Assembly: GCA_035489755.1 (NCBI GenBank)
Contig: DATGZK010000086.1
Location: 1 to 64,000 of the forward strand
Source: UBA9160 sp035489755
GTDB taxonomy: Bacteria > Myxococcota_A > UBA9160
Direction: 5' to 3'
DNA: 64,000 nt
Position 1 is the first letter of the stretch. The number at the start of each line of letters is the position of its first letter. Shown here in pieces: positions 34,813 to 44,028 of the stretch. The notes beneath the pieces were generated by a model. The model was not told the origin of the DNA. It ran no database searches and was given only the letters and a program-made list of their open reading frames with translations. Position numbers and translations under genes: made by a program.

Positions 34813-36525
34813 TCACCCTCGTGCGGCGCGGCGCTCTTTTCTCCTGCGGAACCACAGGAGCGCGGGCAGCACAACCACGAGCTCGCCGCCAGCGCCACAG
34901 GCCGAGGTCCGTGGCAAAAGCTTCACTTCGCCATTCCCGCACAGCGAATTGGGGATCGGCGTTCCCACTGGGCTGGCGTAGCCCACAAGGGCCGAGACGA
35001 ACTCTGAGGGAGGGACGACCCCGAGCCGCTGCTGCCACAAGGCCGCAGCCCCTGCAGCAATCGGGGCGGCGAACGACGTGCCGTAGGAACCAAGGATTCC
35101 ATAGGTGTAGGTTGAAGTTCCATCGGGGGCGCAAAAATCTGGCTTGATTCGCCCATCCGTCGTCGGCCCCTGGCTGGAGTACGGCTCGAGCGGGGGGGTC
35201 GCATTCAAGTAGGAAGATTCAGGGATCGCTCCCACCGCGACCGCGCCGTGCGCGTCGGCGGGATCCATCGTGCTCGAAGCAGCAATGGCCTGGTCAAAGG
35301 TATTGTCGAAGCTGAAGAGCGTCACGTCGAGCCCATTCGTCGGCCCCGAAACCAAAACCACCTCCACGGTGTAGGGAGCGAGGGAGGAGCTGTAGGTGAA
35401 GGAGACGGCTTCCGCTGGGTCCTGTGGACCGTTCTGGGGGTTGGTGCTGGAGGCAGCGATCGCGCCTGTCCCGTCGCGCACATAGAGATCCAGATTCGTG
35501 ACCGAATTCCCATACTGATTCCAGCTGAGAAACACGGTGATCGTGCCATCGCTGAGTCCCAGGCCGAGCGTGTTCTGGCTAGGTGAGAAATTCAGTCTCC
35601 CGTCGTGGTCAGGATCCGACCACACGCCCCGCCAATGGCTCTGCGCGGCGTTGCCCGCTGCAACGCTCCAGAAGACCCCGTCATTGTCGTGCGAGGCATT
35701 GATGATGCTATTGATCGGACCCGTGTCGTCGTAATAGCTGGCGAGCACCCAGGCGACCGAATGATTGGCGATGTGAATCCCGTTCTGGCGCAGATACGTC
35801 GCCGCATTCTGGAGATCCACTTCGTCGCCGATCTTTAGGCAGTAGAGCTGGACGCCGGGTGCCATGTCCACGAGCTCCTCGGAAACTGCAACACCGTGCT
35901 GCGTCGTCGACTCTATGCCCGTTCCCGTAAAGTCTACGCTGATCGTGTTTGCGGGAAGCTCCCCGGCCGCGATGACCGAGGAGAGACCCTGAAATCCGAG
36001 ATCCACCACCGCGGCCTTGACTCCGCTACCTGTGATCCCGCTCTGGGTCTGGAGGATGGCTGCGCCGGTCAGTGAAACGCTTTCCGACACGATCGACCCG
36101 AAGCCCGCAACCCCCGTGGCAATCGACGGCGTGCGAACGACGCGCACCTCGCTTAAGTCTGCCAGTCGCTTTGCGTCCGCGGGGGGCACAAGGACACGGA
36201 GGAAGGAGTCGGAGACTGCATCCACATGTCCGCCCAGGGCCTCGATCCGCCGCGCGTCGATTTCGCGCGTCGAAACCCCCACACTGGGCTCGAGGATCAC
36301 GGGAATGAGCGCACCCTGTGCGGACTCGCGGAGTTGCATTCGGCGAGCGGCGGCGAAGCGCCGCATCCCATCGTCGCCCCCGCGGTCATATTCGTCGAGC
36401 AGTTGCAGGAGCATCGGGGCGAGGCGCTCGGAACTCGTCGGGGCCGGCGCCGCCCCCTGTGCGATGCGTGCGGGCAAAACAAGCGTCATCGCCAGCAATC
36501 CGATGGCTCGGCTGGCCAGCGCCAT
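34813..36525 (-). CDS. Secreted subtilisin-family (S8) protease with a MYXO-CTERM-like tail
   Basis: A 570-residue exported serine protease. Signal peptide: residues 1-25. Subtilase core: D175 in AAVVDLGFQG, H210 in TTQHGVAVSE, the oxyanion Asn N292 in SVAAGN and S484 in YGTSFAAPIAAG; the triad is complete although the Asp and His contexts are divergent. An insert between 300 and 420 is beta-rich. The C-terminus reads SACGAGGELVVVLPALLWFR and then Arg/Lys-rich residues: a Cys / hydrophobic helix / RRK tail like GC_trans_RRR (MYXO-CTERM) surface-sorting signals. ATG 36525 has a GGGGG-type ribosome site. It probably acts at the cell surface. Confidence 0.85.
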   Translation of the reverse strand: MALASRAIGLLAMTLVLPARIAQGAAPAPTSSERLAPMLLQLLDEYDRGGDDGMRRFAAARRMQLRESAQGALIPVILEPSVGVSTREIDARRIEALGGHVDAVSDSFLRVLVPPADAKRLADLSEVRVVRTPSIATGVAGFGSIVSESVSLTGAAILQTQSGITGSGVKAAVVDLGFQGLSSVIAAGELPANTISVDFTGTGIESTTQHGVAVSEELVDMAPGVQLYCLKIGDEVDLQNAATYLRQNGIHIANHSVAWVLASYYDDTGPINSIINASHDNDGVFWSVAAGNAAQSHWRGVWSDPDHDGRLNFSPSQNTLGLGLSDGTITVFLSWNQYGNSVTNLDLYVRDGTGAIAASSTNPQNGPQDPAEAVSFTYSSSLAPYTVEVVLVSGPTNGLDVTLFSFDNTFDQAIAASSTMDPADAHGAVAVGAIPESSYLNATPPLEPYSSQGPTTDGRIKPDFCAPDGTSTYTYGILGSYGTSFAAPIAAGAAALWQQRLGVVPPSEFVSALVGYASPVGTPIPNSLCGNGEVKLLPRTSACGAGGELVVVLPALLWFRRRKERRAARG

Positions 36526-36715
36526 GGACCCCCCGCGGCTTCTCTGGTTCTTCTTACATTCCCACGAAAGGCGCTGGTCCACAAGAGCTGAGCGGCTCCT
36601 CCGCATCACACACAAACGCCGCAGACTTGCGGCAAAACCAGATCGTGAAGTTCTTCTGGCTTTCATGATCGTGAGGGCCATCACAGGTGTCTAAAGCGTC
36701 CCTGCCGATCCAAGA

Positions 36716-37468
36716 ATGGCCAGGGGGGAGGGTAGGGCCATCACCCAATCGAAGGACGTGCTTTTGCTCGGCGCTTCCGCGCCTTCGCTTGAGCTCCTGC
36801 GCGAGCGCCTCGTCCGCCTCGGCTATCGCGCGGTGCCTGCGAAGACCCCCGAGCAGGCACATATGTTGCTGCGGATCTCGCGCGGCGCGATCGGCGCGGC
36901 AGTGCTCGCGCCCGATCTGCCGGTGGTCGATTTGCGCCGCACGCTGCGTTTCCTGTGCGATGTCGCCGCGGGCGAGCTCTGGTTTCTGGGTGCCGGTCCA
37001 AGGCCCGATCGCGCGGACCGTGCACGGCTGCGTTCGGCAGGCGTCACCTTCGCGCTCTTCGAACCGTTGCACCAGCATACGCTCCGCTTCCAGATCAACC
37101 GCGCTCTCGCAGGCTCCTCCGTGGTGCGCGGTGAGAGACGGAGTCTGCGAGCGCCCACGAACTGGGAGATTCCGGTCTTCGTGGAGGGCCGCAGCAAGGC
37201 AGCCTCGGTCTACACCGTGTCTTCCTCGGGAGCCTTTCTGGGTACACCGGCGCCTTCACCGCGGGGCGCTCGGATCGCGATTGAGCTTCCCGTACCCGGC
37301 CTGCGCGGCCGCCTTGCGGCGCGCGTCGTGATGACCAACGTGCCTGGCAACTTGCAACACAAGAACCTGCCCGTCGGAATGGGCGTGCGCTTTGAGAACC
37401 CGCCGCTTGACGCCGAGGCGCTGCTTCATGTGTTCGCACAGGAGCGGCTCTCCGAGCTCATGCTCTAA
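36716..37468 (+). CDS. Degenerate receiver-like / PilZ-type protein, copy 1
   Basis: A 250-residue protein in two parts. Residues 14-130 follow a response-regulator fold (DVLLLGASAPSLELLRERLV, then LRFQINRALAG), but where the phospho-accepting Asp should be, AAVLAPDLPVVDL has Ala. Residues 140-250 resemble a PilZ domain: RSLRAPTNWEIPVFVEG in place of the usual RxxxR start, YTVSSSGAFLGTP for the D/NxSxxG motif, and GMGVRFENPP at the end. Binding of c-di-GMP is possible but not assured. The gene at 43104-43829 is a paralogue with the same architecture. Confidence 0.65.
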   Translation: MARGEGRAITQSKDVLLLGASAPSLELLRERLVRLGYRAVPAKTPEQAHMLLRISRGAIGAAVLAPDLPVVDLRRTLRFLCDVAAGELWFLGAGPRPDRADRARLRSAGVTFALFEPLHQHTLRFQINRALAGSSVVRGERRSLRAPTNWEIPVFVEGRSKAASVYTVSSSGAFLGTPAPSPRGARIAIELPVPGLRGRLAARVVMTNVPGNLQHKNLPVGMGVRFENPPLDAEALLHVFAQERLSELML

Positions 37469-37559
37469 GCCCAACTCTGCCTTCGGCTCTGCGAGAAGTC
37501 CCCCTCTCGACCCCGACCCGTGTCAAAATGCACGGACACCTTTTGGGAGGGCCTGTGGC

Positions 37560-37958
37560 ATGACAACCCCGTTTCTCTGTCTCGCGATCGCTTGTCTTCT
37601 CCCCTATATCTGGGCACCGTTCCAGATTCCAAGTCGCAGAATGCAGTTCGGCACCGTGGACAACAAGCTTCCCCGGGTTCAGCAGGCGCAGCTCCAAGGT
37701 CGCGGCGCTCGCGCGCTCGGCGCGCATCAGAACGCGTTCGAGGCACTCATCACCTTCGCGCCCGCCGTCCTGGTCGCGCACCTCGCCGGTGCTGACGCCG
37801 TCTGGTCTGCGCGCCTTGCGGTGCTCTTTCTGATCTGCCGCGTGCTGCACGGGATCTTCTATCTGGCGGACCTTGACCTCGCGCGCAGTGGCATCTTCAC
37901 CATCGGGTTCGGCTGCGTGATTGGGCTTTTCGTGCTGGCGGGGATGGCTCCTCACTAA
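37560..37958 (+). CDS. MAPEG-family membrane protein
   Basis: A 132-residue four-helix inner-membrane protein of the MAPEG superfamily. The signature VQQAQLQGRGARALGAHQNA, then FEALITFAPAVLVA, matches the R-A-x-x-A-H-x-N-x-x-E motif that contacts glutathione in eukaryotic members; RVLHGIFYLADLDLARS follows in the third-fourth helix region. Bacterial MAPEG proteins are mostly uncharacterised and may conjugate or reduce lipid electrophiles. ATG 37560 is the start. It is convergent with the AidB-like gene, 31 bases away. Confidence 0.85.
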   Translation: MTTPFLCLAIACLLPYIWAPFQIPSRRMQFGTVDNKLPRVQQAQLQGRGARALGAHQNAFEALITFAPAVLVAHLAGADAVWSARLAVLFLICRVLHGIFYLADLDLARSGIFTIGFGCVIGLFVLAGMAPH

Positions 37959-37989
37959 GCCTGTGATCGAGGATCTCCGCCCCCCGGGT

Positions 37990-39663
37990 CTACACGACAG
38001 CGCGTAGAGCGCGCGCGACGATCTCGCGCCGCTGCGCTCCGGCAGGCAGGGCTCCGAAGAGGAGCCCTGCCTCTCGTTGAAGCCGGGCCTCGCAGAAGGC
38101 GTCGGCCACAAACGACGGCGCGCAGCGCACGAGGAGCGAGCCTTGGAGCGCGAGTGCCATGCGCTCGACGAGGCCTCGAGCGCGGGGCTCGGAAGCGCTG
38201 GGGTCGGCGGCCTCGCGCTCGAGGGCGGCCACGTAGGCGTCGAGGATTCGGTTTCCTCCCCGCGCAAGACGCAGTTCGTCGAGGAAGGCCGGAAGACTTG
38301 ACGGCTCGCGCACCATCGCCCGGAGGACATCGAGGCAGATCACGTTGCCTGAGCCCTCCCAGATCGCATTGACGGGCGCCTCCCGGAAAAGCCGCGGCAG
38401 CACGGACTCCTCGACGTACCCGTTCCCACCGAGGCATTCCATGGCTTCGTAGACCATCGCCGGCGCGCGCTTGCAAACCCAATACTTCGCAACGGCGGTC
38501 GCAAGGCGCGCGAACGCACGCTCTGGCTCGGCCTCTGGTGCCTCATCAAAGGCCCGAGCGAGCCGCAGCATGAGTGCGGTGGCCGCTTCTGACTCGAGGG
38601 TGAGATCGGCCAGAACAGCTTCCATGAGCGGCTGGTCGACGAGGCGCCGCCCGAATGCACTGCGGTGGCGCGCGTGGTGGACGGCCTGGGTGAGGGCTTG
38701 GCGCATAAGCCCCGCGCTTCCAGACACACAATCCAAGCGCGTGTGATGGACCATCTCGAGGATCGTGCGTACACCTCGCCCTTCTTCACCCACCATCCGG
38801 GCAAGCGTGCCGCGGAACTCGATTTCGCTCGATGCGTTCGAGCGGTTGCCCAGCTTGTCCTTAAGGCGCTGGATCTGGAAGGGATTGCGCGTACCGTCGG
38901 GCAGAACGCGAGGCACGAGAAAACACGACAGTCCGCGGTCGGCTTGCGCGAGCGTCAAGAAGGCGTCCGACATGGGCGCGGAGCAGAACCACTTATGTCC
39001 GACCAGCGTGTACGCCCCGCCCGGCCCGGCCTCCCCCACCGGATGGGCGCGCGTCGAGTTGGCCCGCACGTCGCTGCCGCCCTGCTTTTCCGTCATGGCC
39101 ATGCCGACCAGCACCGCGCTCTTCTCGCGCGCCGGCAAAAGACGAGGATCGTAGGCTGTACCGAGCAGGAGAGGTTCCCATTCCTCGGCAACCTCCTTCT
39201 GATGTCGGAGCGCGGGAAGGCAGGCGAAGGTCATCGTGATGGGACAACACGAGCCGCTCTCCACCTGCGAGAGGAGCGACAGCATCGCGCTGCGCGCGAC
39301 GTGCGCTCCCGGCCGCCGCGCGCGCCAGGGAAGATTGTGCACCTGCGCAGCCATCACGAGCCGCAGTATCTCGTGCCACGCCGGATGGAAAGCCACCTCG
39401 TCAAGACGGTGACCGAAGCGATCATGACTGCGCAGCTCGGGCGCAAAGCGGTTGGCGTCGCGCGCGAGAGCGAAGACGCGCGCGCTCCCGAGGGTTGCGC
39501 CGAAGTCGTGGACGCCGGCGGCGAAGCTGGCTGCGCCCTCGCGGGCGAGTCCCTCGCAGAGCGCAACATCCGCTTCGAGAAGGTTTACACCCTCGAACGG
39601 GGGAGGCTGATTGACCACGTCGTGGGTCGCACCGAGACCTTGCAGATCATCCTCGCGGGACAT
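37990..39663 (-). CDS. AidB-like acyl-CoA dehydrogenase family protein
   Basis: A 557-residue flavoprotein of the AidB (isovaleryl-CoA-dehydrogenase-like, alkylation-response) group, close to the 541 residues of E. coli AidB. FAD-binding segments are CCPITMTFACLPALRHQ, GMAMTEKQGGSDVRANSTRA and SLDx-type LSCFLVPRVLPDGT; HRSAFGRRLVDQPLMEAVLA and the late YEAMECLGGNGYVEES, with the catalytic-type Glu, complete the domain. AidB binds DNA and protects against alkylation; others act on acyl-CoAs. ATG 39663 has GGAGG upstream, and the gene follows the LLM flavoprotein by only 12 bases, so they form an operon. Confidence 0.85.
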   Translation of the reverse strand: MSREDDLQGLGATHDVVNQPPPFEGVNLLEADVALCEGLAREGAASFAAGVHDFGATLGSARVFALARDANRFAPELRSHDRFGHRLDEVAFHPAWHEILRLVMAAQVHNLPWRARRPGAHVARSAMLSLLSQVESGSCCPITMTFACLPALRHQKEVAEEWEPLLLGTAYDPRLLPAREKSAVLVGMAMTEKQGGSDVRANSTRAHPVGEAGPGGAYTLVGHKWFCSAPMSDAFLTLAQADRGLSCFLVPRVLPDGTRNPFQIQRLKDKLGNRSNASSEIEFRGTLARMVGEEGRGVRTILEMVHHTRLDCVSGSAGLMRQALTQAVHHARHRSAFGRRLVDQPLMEAVLADLTLESEAATALMLRLARAFDEAPEAEPERAFARLATAVAKYWVCKRAPAMVYEAMECLGGNGYVEESVLPRLFREAPVNAIWEGSGNVICLDVLRAMVREPSSLPAFLDELRLARGGNRILDAYVAALEREAADPSASEPRARGLVERMALALQGSLLVRCAPSFVADAFCEARLQREAGLLFGALPAGAQRREIVARALRAVV

Positions 39664-39675
39664 GCTTGCGCCCTC

Positions 39676-40545
39676 CTATCGCAGCTTGCCGATCACCGTC
39701 TCTGCGAAGCGCTCCAGCGCGCGCTCCTTGCTCAGGAGCGGGTTTGGATCACCGCCGTAAAGATACCAGGGCATGCTGATGAGGTCGGTCACCCCCGCCT
39801 CTTCGAGTCTTCTGTAGCCGTCGAGGTCGAACACGTCGGTGCAGACCACCTTGATCTCGAACGGCTCCTCCGCGCGGCCGGCTTCGCGCCGCAGGCGCGA
39901 GAGCTGCGCAATGAAGTCGCGCAGCTCCGACTCCCGATTCATGACCGAGATCCAGCCGTCTCCGAGCCGCGCCGCGCGACGCAGCGCGGCCTTCGAGAGG
40001 CCTCCCACGTAGATCGGGACCGGCTCGCTCGGGGCCGGGCTCATCGCGAGCCGTTCGAAGTCGTAGTGCTCGCCGTGATGCTCGACCATACCGCCCCGCA
40101 GGACGGCACGGATCACGGTGATCGCCTCATCGGCGCGCCGGCCGCGCGTCTCGTACTCCGGGCCGCAGAAGCGGAACTCCTCGGGAATCCAGCCGAGCCC
40201 GACGCCGAGTGCGACTCGATTGCCCGAAAGGACAGCGGCCGAGCCGACGGTCTTCGCGACAAGCAGCGGGTGGCGGATCGCGAGCTTGAGCACATTGGTG
40301 TAGAAGTGCAGGCGGCTTGTCACTGCAGCCATGGCCGGAATTGCGACCCAAGGCTCGATCCACGGTGTGTCCGCGCTCCAGAATCGGCTCCCGTCTTCAG
40401 TGTAGGGATAAGGGGCGGACACGCGCTCGGGATAGAACACCGAATCCGGGACGGCGACGGCATCGAACCCGCACCGCTCAGCGGTCACGGCGAGCGGAAG
40501 GATCTGCGAAGGCTCGAGCAGGGTGAGTGCTACCGAGAATTTCAT
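39676..40545 (-). CDS. LLM-class (luciferase-like, possibly F420-dependent) oxidoreductase
   Basis: A 289-residue TIM-barrel flavoprotein of the bacterial-luciferase superfamily. It begins MKFSVALTLLEPSQILPLAV and has LHFYTNVLKLAIRHPLLVAK (the T-x-V-x-x-x-x-x-R-H-P motif), RVALGVGLGWIPEEFRFCG and PIYVGGLSKAALRRAARLGD. This layout is shared by F420- or FMN-dependent reductases and monooxygenases; the cofactor cannot be decided from sequence. ATG 40545 has GAGGAG upstream. The AidB-like gene follows in the same operon, and an SDR gene starts 51 bases away on the other strand. Confidence 0.85.
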   Translation of the reverse strand: MKFSVALTLLEPSQILPLAVTAERCGFDAVAVPDSVFYPERVSAPYPYTEDGSRFWSADTPWIEPWVAIPAMAAVTSRLHFYTNVLKLAIRHPLLVAKTVGSAAVLSGNRVALGVGLGWIPEEFRFCGPEYETRGRRADEAITVIRAVLRGGMVEHHGEHYDFERLAMSPAPSEPVPIYVGGLSKAALRRAARLGDGWISVMNRESELRDFIAQLSRLRREAGRAEEPFEIKVVCTDVFDLDGYRRLEEAGVTDLISMPWYLYGGDPNPLLSKERALERFAETVIGKLR

Positions 40546-40596
40546 GCCGCTCTCCTCACAAGTCGTTAAGCTCTGCCAAACACACGGAGGGCCCCC

Positions 40597-41388
40597 ATGA
40601 TCCTGGATCGATTCCGGCTCAGCGACAAGGTGGTGATCGTAACCGGTGCCGGCCGCGGGATCGGCCGCGGAATCGCGCTGGGTCTCGCGGAGGCAGGCGC
40701 CCATCTCGTGTGCGCGGCGCGCACGGCTGCCACGATCGACGAGGTGGCGCAGGCGATCCGCGGGGCTGGCGGCCGGGCGCTCGCGGTTCCCTGCGACGTC
40801 AACGACCACGCCCAGCTTGAAGACGTGGTCTCCAAGACGCTGAAGGAGTTTGGCCGGATCGATGTCGTGGTCAACAACGCCGGCGGCTCGCCGCCGAGCG
40901 GCGCGCTCAAGACCAGCGAGAAGGCCTTCGAGCAGGCCTTCCACTTCAACGTCACGACGGCCTTCGCGCTCACGCGCCTCGCTGCGCCGCACATGTTCGA
41001 AGGGGGCGGCGGTGCGATCATCAACATCTCCTCCGCGCTCTCTCATCTGGTCGAGAAACCCTTCGTCGCCTACGGCACCGCGAAGGCGGCGCTGAATCAC
41101 ATGACCCGATTGCTGGCCTACGAGTTCGCGCCGCGCATCCGCGTGAACGCGATTGCTGTGGGATCCGTGGAGACCGACGCCCTCGGCCCCTTCCTCAAGG
41201 CCCGACCGGACTTGCGGACGAAGATGGAAGAGCTTACGCCGATGAAACGCATCGGCACGCCCGAGGACATCGCCGCGGCCGCGCTCTACCTGGCCTCGCC
41301 CGCAGCGGCCTGGGTCACGGGCAAGGTGTTCGAAGTGGACGGCGGCACCTTCACCTCGAACTGGCCGCTCGATCTTTCGGGGATCTAG
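40597..41388 (+). CDS. Short-chain dehydrogenase/reductase (FabG-like)
   Basis: A 263-residue classical SDR. The cofactor loop VIVTGAGRGIGRGIALGLAE, the NNAGGSPPSGAL core motif, the catalytic Ser in IINISSALSHL and the Tyr-x-x-x-Lys in FVAYGTAKAALNHMTRLLAY are all present, and the C-terminus VTGKVFEVDGGTF is typical of 3-oxoacyl-ACP-reductase-like enzymes. The substrate is unknown; the divergent LLM and AidB-like genes suggest a lipid or acyl-CoA setting. It ends three bases before the stop of the convergent radical SAM gene. Confidence 0.9.
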   Translation: MILDRFRLSDKVVIVTGAGRGIGRGIALGLAEAGAHLVCAARTAATIDEVAQAIRGAGGRALAVPCDVNDHAQLEDVVSKTLKEFGRIDVVVNNAGGSPPSGALKTSEKAFEQAFHFNVTTAFALTRLAAPHMFEGGGGAIINISSALSHLVEKPFVAYGTAKAALNHMTRLLAYEFAPRIRVNAIAVGSVETDALGPFLKARPDLRTKMEELTPMKRIGTPEDIAAAALYLASPAAAWVTGKVFEVDGGTFTSNWPLDLSGI

Positions 41389-41391
41389 CGC

Positions 41392-42963
41392 CTATTCCGT
41401 CCAGGCGAAGCGCACGCCCTCGGGCGTGGTCTCCTGCACCAGGGCGCCGAGCGCGAGCACACGATCGATCTCCTCCGTCACCACGGGCAGGGCTCCGCCG
41501 GTCGCGAGTGCGACCGCCTGCTTGAGCTCGATCACGGGATTTGTGCCTTGGAAAGGTCGCAGACCTTCCACCACATCGTCGAGGAGCAGCTTCCACAGGA
41601 GAGACTGCCGCCTTCGCCGCAGGTACATCTTCTTCTCAAAGCCCTCGAGCTTGTCCTGCGCAAAAAGATAGTCTTGGTATTTCAAATACCGCTCCATCGT
41701 CGCGTCGTATTCGTCCGCCACGGCCTGGATGGCCGTCGTGTTCGCGCCTTCGGTGCGGGTCACCACGTGGTTCGCGTCGTACTTCGTCCAGTCGCTGGTC
41801 AGGATCTCAAGGCCATACTCGCCCGCCCGGTCGCGTACTTCCGTTCCCGGGAAGGGAGAGAGGATGTGAAACCCGTAGAGTGAGCCGAACTCGGAGTGCA
41901 GTTCGTTGGCGAACTCCACAGTCTTTCGCAGCGTCTCTTCGGTCTCGCCGGGCAATCCGATGATGAAGGAGGCGAGTGCGCTGATGCCGACCTGCTGCGT
42001 CATGCGCATGGCCTCTTTCACCTTGTGAAGATTCGACTTCTTCTTCACAAGGTCGAGCACCTCCTGATTCCCGCTCTCGACTCCGAAGCAGATCGCTTGA
42101 CAGCCGGCTTGGGCCATCGTTTCCACGATTTGCGGCGTGATCGTGTCGACGCGCGAAAACGCGTTCCAGCCGATCCCCGTATTTCGACGGATGAGCTCGC
42201 CGCACACGGCCATGAAGTGCTTTCGGTAGAGCGTGAACAGATCATCTTCGATCGTGATCTCGGTGAAGCCGAGCCCGGCGAGCTCTTCGATCTCGTCGAC
42301 GCACAGGCTCGGGTTTCGGTAGCGCACCTTGCGACCGGTCCACTGGGGCGCGGAACAAAAGATGCACTCGTAGGGGCAGCCGCGAGACGTCACCACGCTG
42401 GCATGACTGTCAAAGGCGAGATAGCGCGCGAGCGGCACGAGTTCGCGCGCGGGATTCGGGAGGGTGTCGAGGTCATCCTCGAGGGGTCGAGGCGCGGTTC
42501 GTACCACGCGCTCGCTGCTGCGGTCGCGGTAGGCGAGACCCCGCACGTCGCGCAGATCCATGCGACCCCGAAGGGCGCGGGCGAGCTCCACCATCGTGTG
42601 TTCGCCTTCCCCAATCCCGATGAAGTCGAGGGCGGGCAGGTCGCGAAAAGAACCCTCGATTTCGAACGAGACGTGCGGCCCTCCCATCGCGATCGGCACC
42701 TGTTCGTCGCACTTGCGTACGACCTCGGCGATGCCGTTGGCGATGTGGTGATTCAGCGTGACGGAGGTGATGCCCACGAGCTCCGGCCGGAAGCGCGCCA
42801 TGCGCCGCTCGATCTTGTCCGGGGTGGTCCGTGCGAGCAGGAGATCCAGGATCTCGACCTCGTGCCCCTCCGCGCGCAGGGCGGAGGCGAGGTACGGCAA
42901 CGTCACGAGCAGGCGCGGGAATTCCTCGAACGGGTAGGACGGATTCACCAGCAAGATGCGCAC
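41392..42963 (-). CDS. Cobalamin-binding-domain radical SAM protein (class B type)
   Basis: A 523-residue enzyme. Residues 1-140 form a B12-binding-like Rossmann domain (MRILLVNPSYPFEEFPRLLV, GITSVTLNHHIANGIAEVV, IAMGGPHVSFE). The radical SAM core follows with the [4Fe-4S] cysteines C196, C200 and C203 in TSRGCPYECIFCSAPQW, and GGE-like and acceptor strands in ITIEDDLFTLY, ICFGVESGNQEVL and IIGLPGETEET. Members include methylases, P-methyltransferases and cyclases; the substrate is unknown. GTG 42963 is chosen because GGAGG lies just upstream; a TTG at 42981 would add six residues. It is divergent from the second PilZ-type gene. Confidence 0.85.
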   Translation of the reverse strand: MRILLVNPSYPFEEFPRLLVTLPYLASALRAEGHEVEILDLLLARTTPDKIERRMARFRPELVGITSVTLNHHIANGIAEVVRKCDEQVPIAMGGPHVSFEIEGSFRDLPALDFIGIGEGEHTMVELARALRGRMDLRDVRGLAYRDRSSERVVRTAPRPLEDDLDTLPNPARELVPLARYLAFDSHASVVTSRGCPYECIFCSAPQWTGRKVRYRNPSLCVDEIEELAGLGFTEITIEDDLFTLYRKHFMAVCGELIRRNTGIGWNAFSRVDTITPQIVETMAQAGCQAICFGVESGNQEVLDLVKKKSNLHKVKEAMRMTQQVGISALASFIIGLPGETEETLRKTVEFANELHSEFGSLYGFHILSPFPGTEVRDRAGEYGLEILTSDWTKYDANHVVTRTEGANTTAIQAVADEYDATMERYLKYQDYLFAQDKLEGFEKKMYLRRRRQSLLWKLLLDDVVEGLRPFQGTNPVIELKQAVALATGGALPVVTEEIDRVLALGALVQETTPEGVRFAWTE

Positions 42964-43103
42964 GGGGCCCTCCGGCCTCAACCCCCATCCGGGGGGCGAG
43001 GTGGGCGCATTCTACGCGGCTCTGCTGTGCCGAGTCACCCCGGGCTCCTGCGGGGCTCAAGGCCAATCTGCGGGTCTCCGATCTCTTCTTCGGGAGGTCC
43101 AAA

Positions 43104-43829
43104 GTGGCCGCTACCCGCAGTGTCCTCCTGCTCGATGGAGCAGGCCACCGCCTCGCTGCCGTGGCGGAACGGCTCCCGCTCCTGGGTTTCTCGGCCGTGC
43201 GGGCAAAGACCCCCGAGGAGGCGCTGCAGCTCGTCGAAAGCCCGCGCTACGACTTTGGCGCCGCACTCCTTCCTCCCGACCTGCCGGTTGCGAATCTTAC
43301 GGGGGCCCTTCAAGTCCTCCGAGAGCGCGGCGCACGCCGCCTCATCTGCATCGCGATCGGTTCGAAGCCGGGGCCCGAGGGGCTGGATCGGCTGCGCTCC
43401 GCTGGGGTCGAACTCGCGGTGTGGAATCCGATCGACGACGCCACGCTGCGCTTTCAGATGAACCGGGCGCTCTTCGCCTTCCAAGGCGAGTCCCTGCGTC
43501 GGGAAGTGCGGGCGCCGACGGACTTGCGCGTGCGTTTCTCCGCAGGGGGGCGCCAGAAGGAAGCGAACCTCTATACGCTGTCCGCGCGCGGCGCCTTTCT
43601 CGCGACGCCTCGCCCCTCGCTGCGCGGGGCGAGCGTAGCGGTCGAACTCCCTTTGCCGGCGGAGAATCTCGCGGTAGGGGGGCGAGTTCTCTACACCAAC
43701 GTCCCTGGAAATCTCCAGCGCGTCACTCTGCCCCTCGGCATGGCCGTTGAGTTTACCGCCCTCACCCAAGAGGCTGAGAGTTCAATTCGCCGCTCTGTCG
43801 CGCAGCGAGCCCTCGCGCTCGTGGTCTAA
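43104..43829 (+). CDS. Degenerate receiver-like / PilZ-type protein, copy 2
   Basis: A 241-residue paralogue of the protein at 36716-37468. The receiver-like half begins RSVLLLDGAGHRLAAVAERL; at the phosphorylation position AALLPPDLPVANL has Pro rather than Asp, so two-component phosphorylation is not expected. The PilZ-like half has LRREVRAPTDLRVRFSAGGR, YTLSARGAFLATP (N/DxSxxG changed) and LPLGMAVEFTALTQ. GTG 43104 has GGGAGG upstream. It is divergent from the radical SAM gene by 140 bases. It probably binds a nucleotide or a partner protein rather than signalling by phosphate. Confidence 0.65.
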   Translation: MAATRSVLLLDGAGHRLAAVAERLPLLGFSAVRAKTPEEALQLVESPRYDFGAALLPPDLPVANLTGALQVLRERGARRLICIAIGSKPGPEGLDRLRSAGVELAVWNPIDDATLRFQMNRALFAFQGESLRREVRAPTDLRVRFSAGGRQKEANLYTLSARGAFLATPRPSLRGASVAVELPLPAENLAVGGRVLYTNVPGNLQRVTLPLGMAVEFTALTQEAESSIRRSVAQRALALVV

Positions 43830-44028
43830 GCCCCGGCGGGCAGCTTTCAGCGCAGCGCGTTTGCTGAATCACAGCCTGACACCCAACTCCGTTCCCCAAC
43901 TCCTTCCTCGGCCGGGTATTCTCTTCGCGCCGGGGCGGCTCGCTCTCCGCGGTGGAGGTGCGGCTGGCCCTCCCGCCACTTGCGGCGGGGGTCCGCGGCA
44001 GCGGCCCAAGAATCGGAGGACGAGCGAT

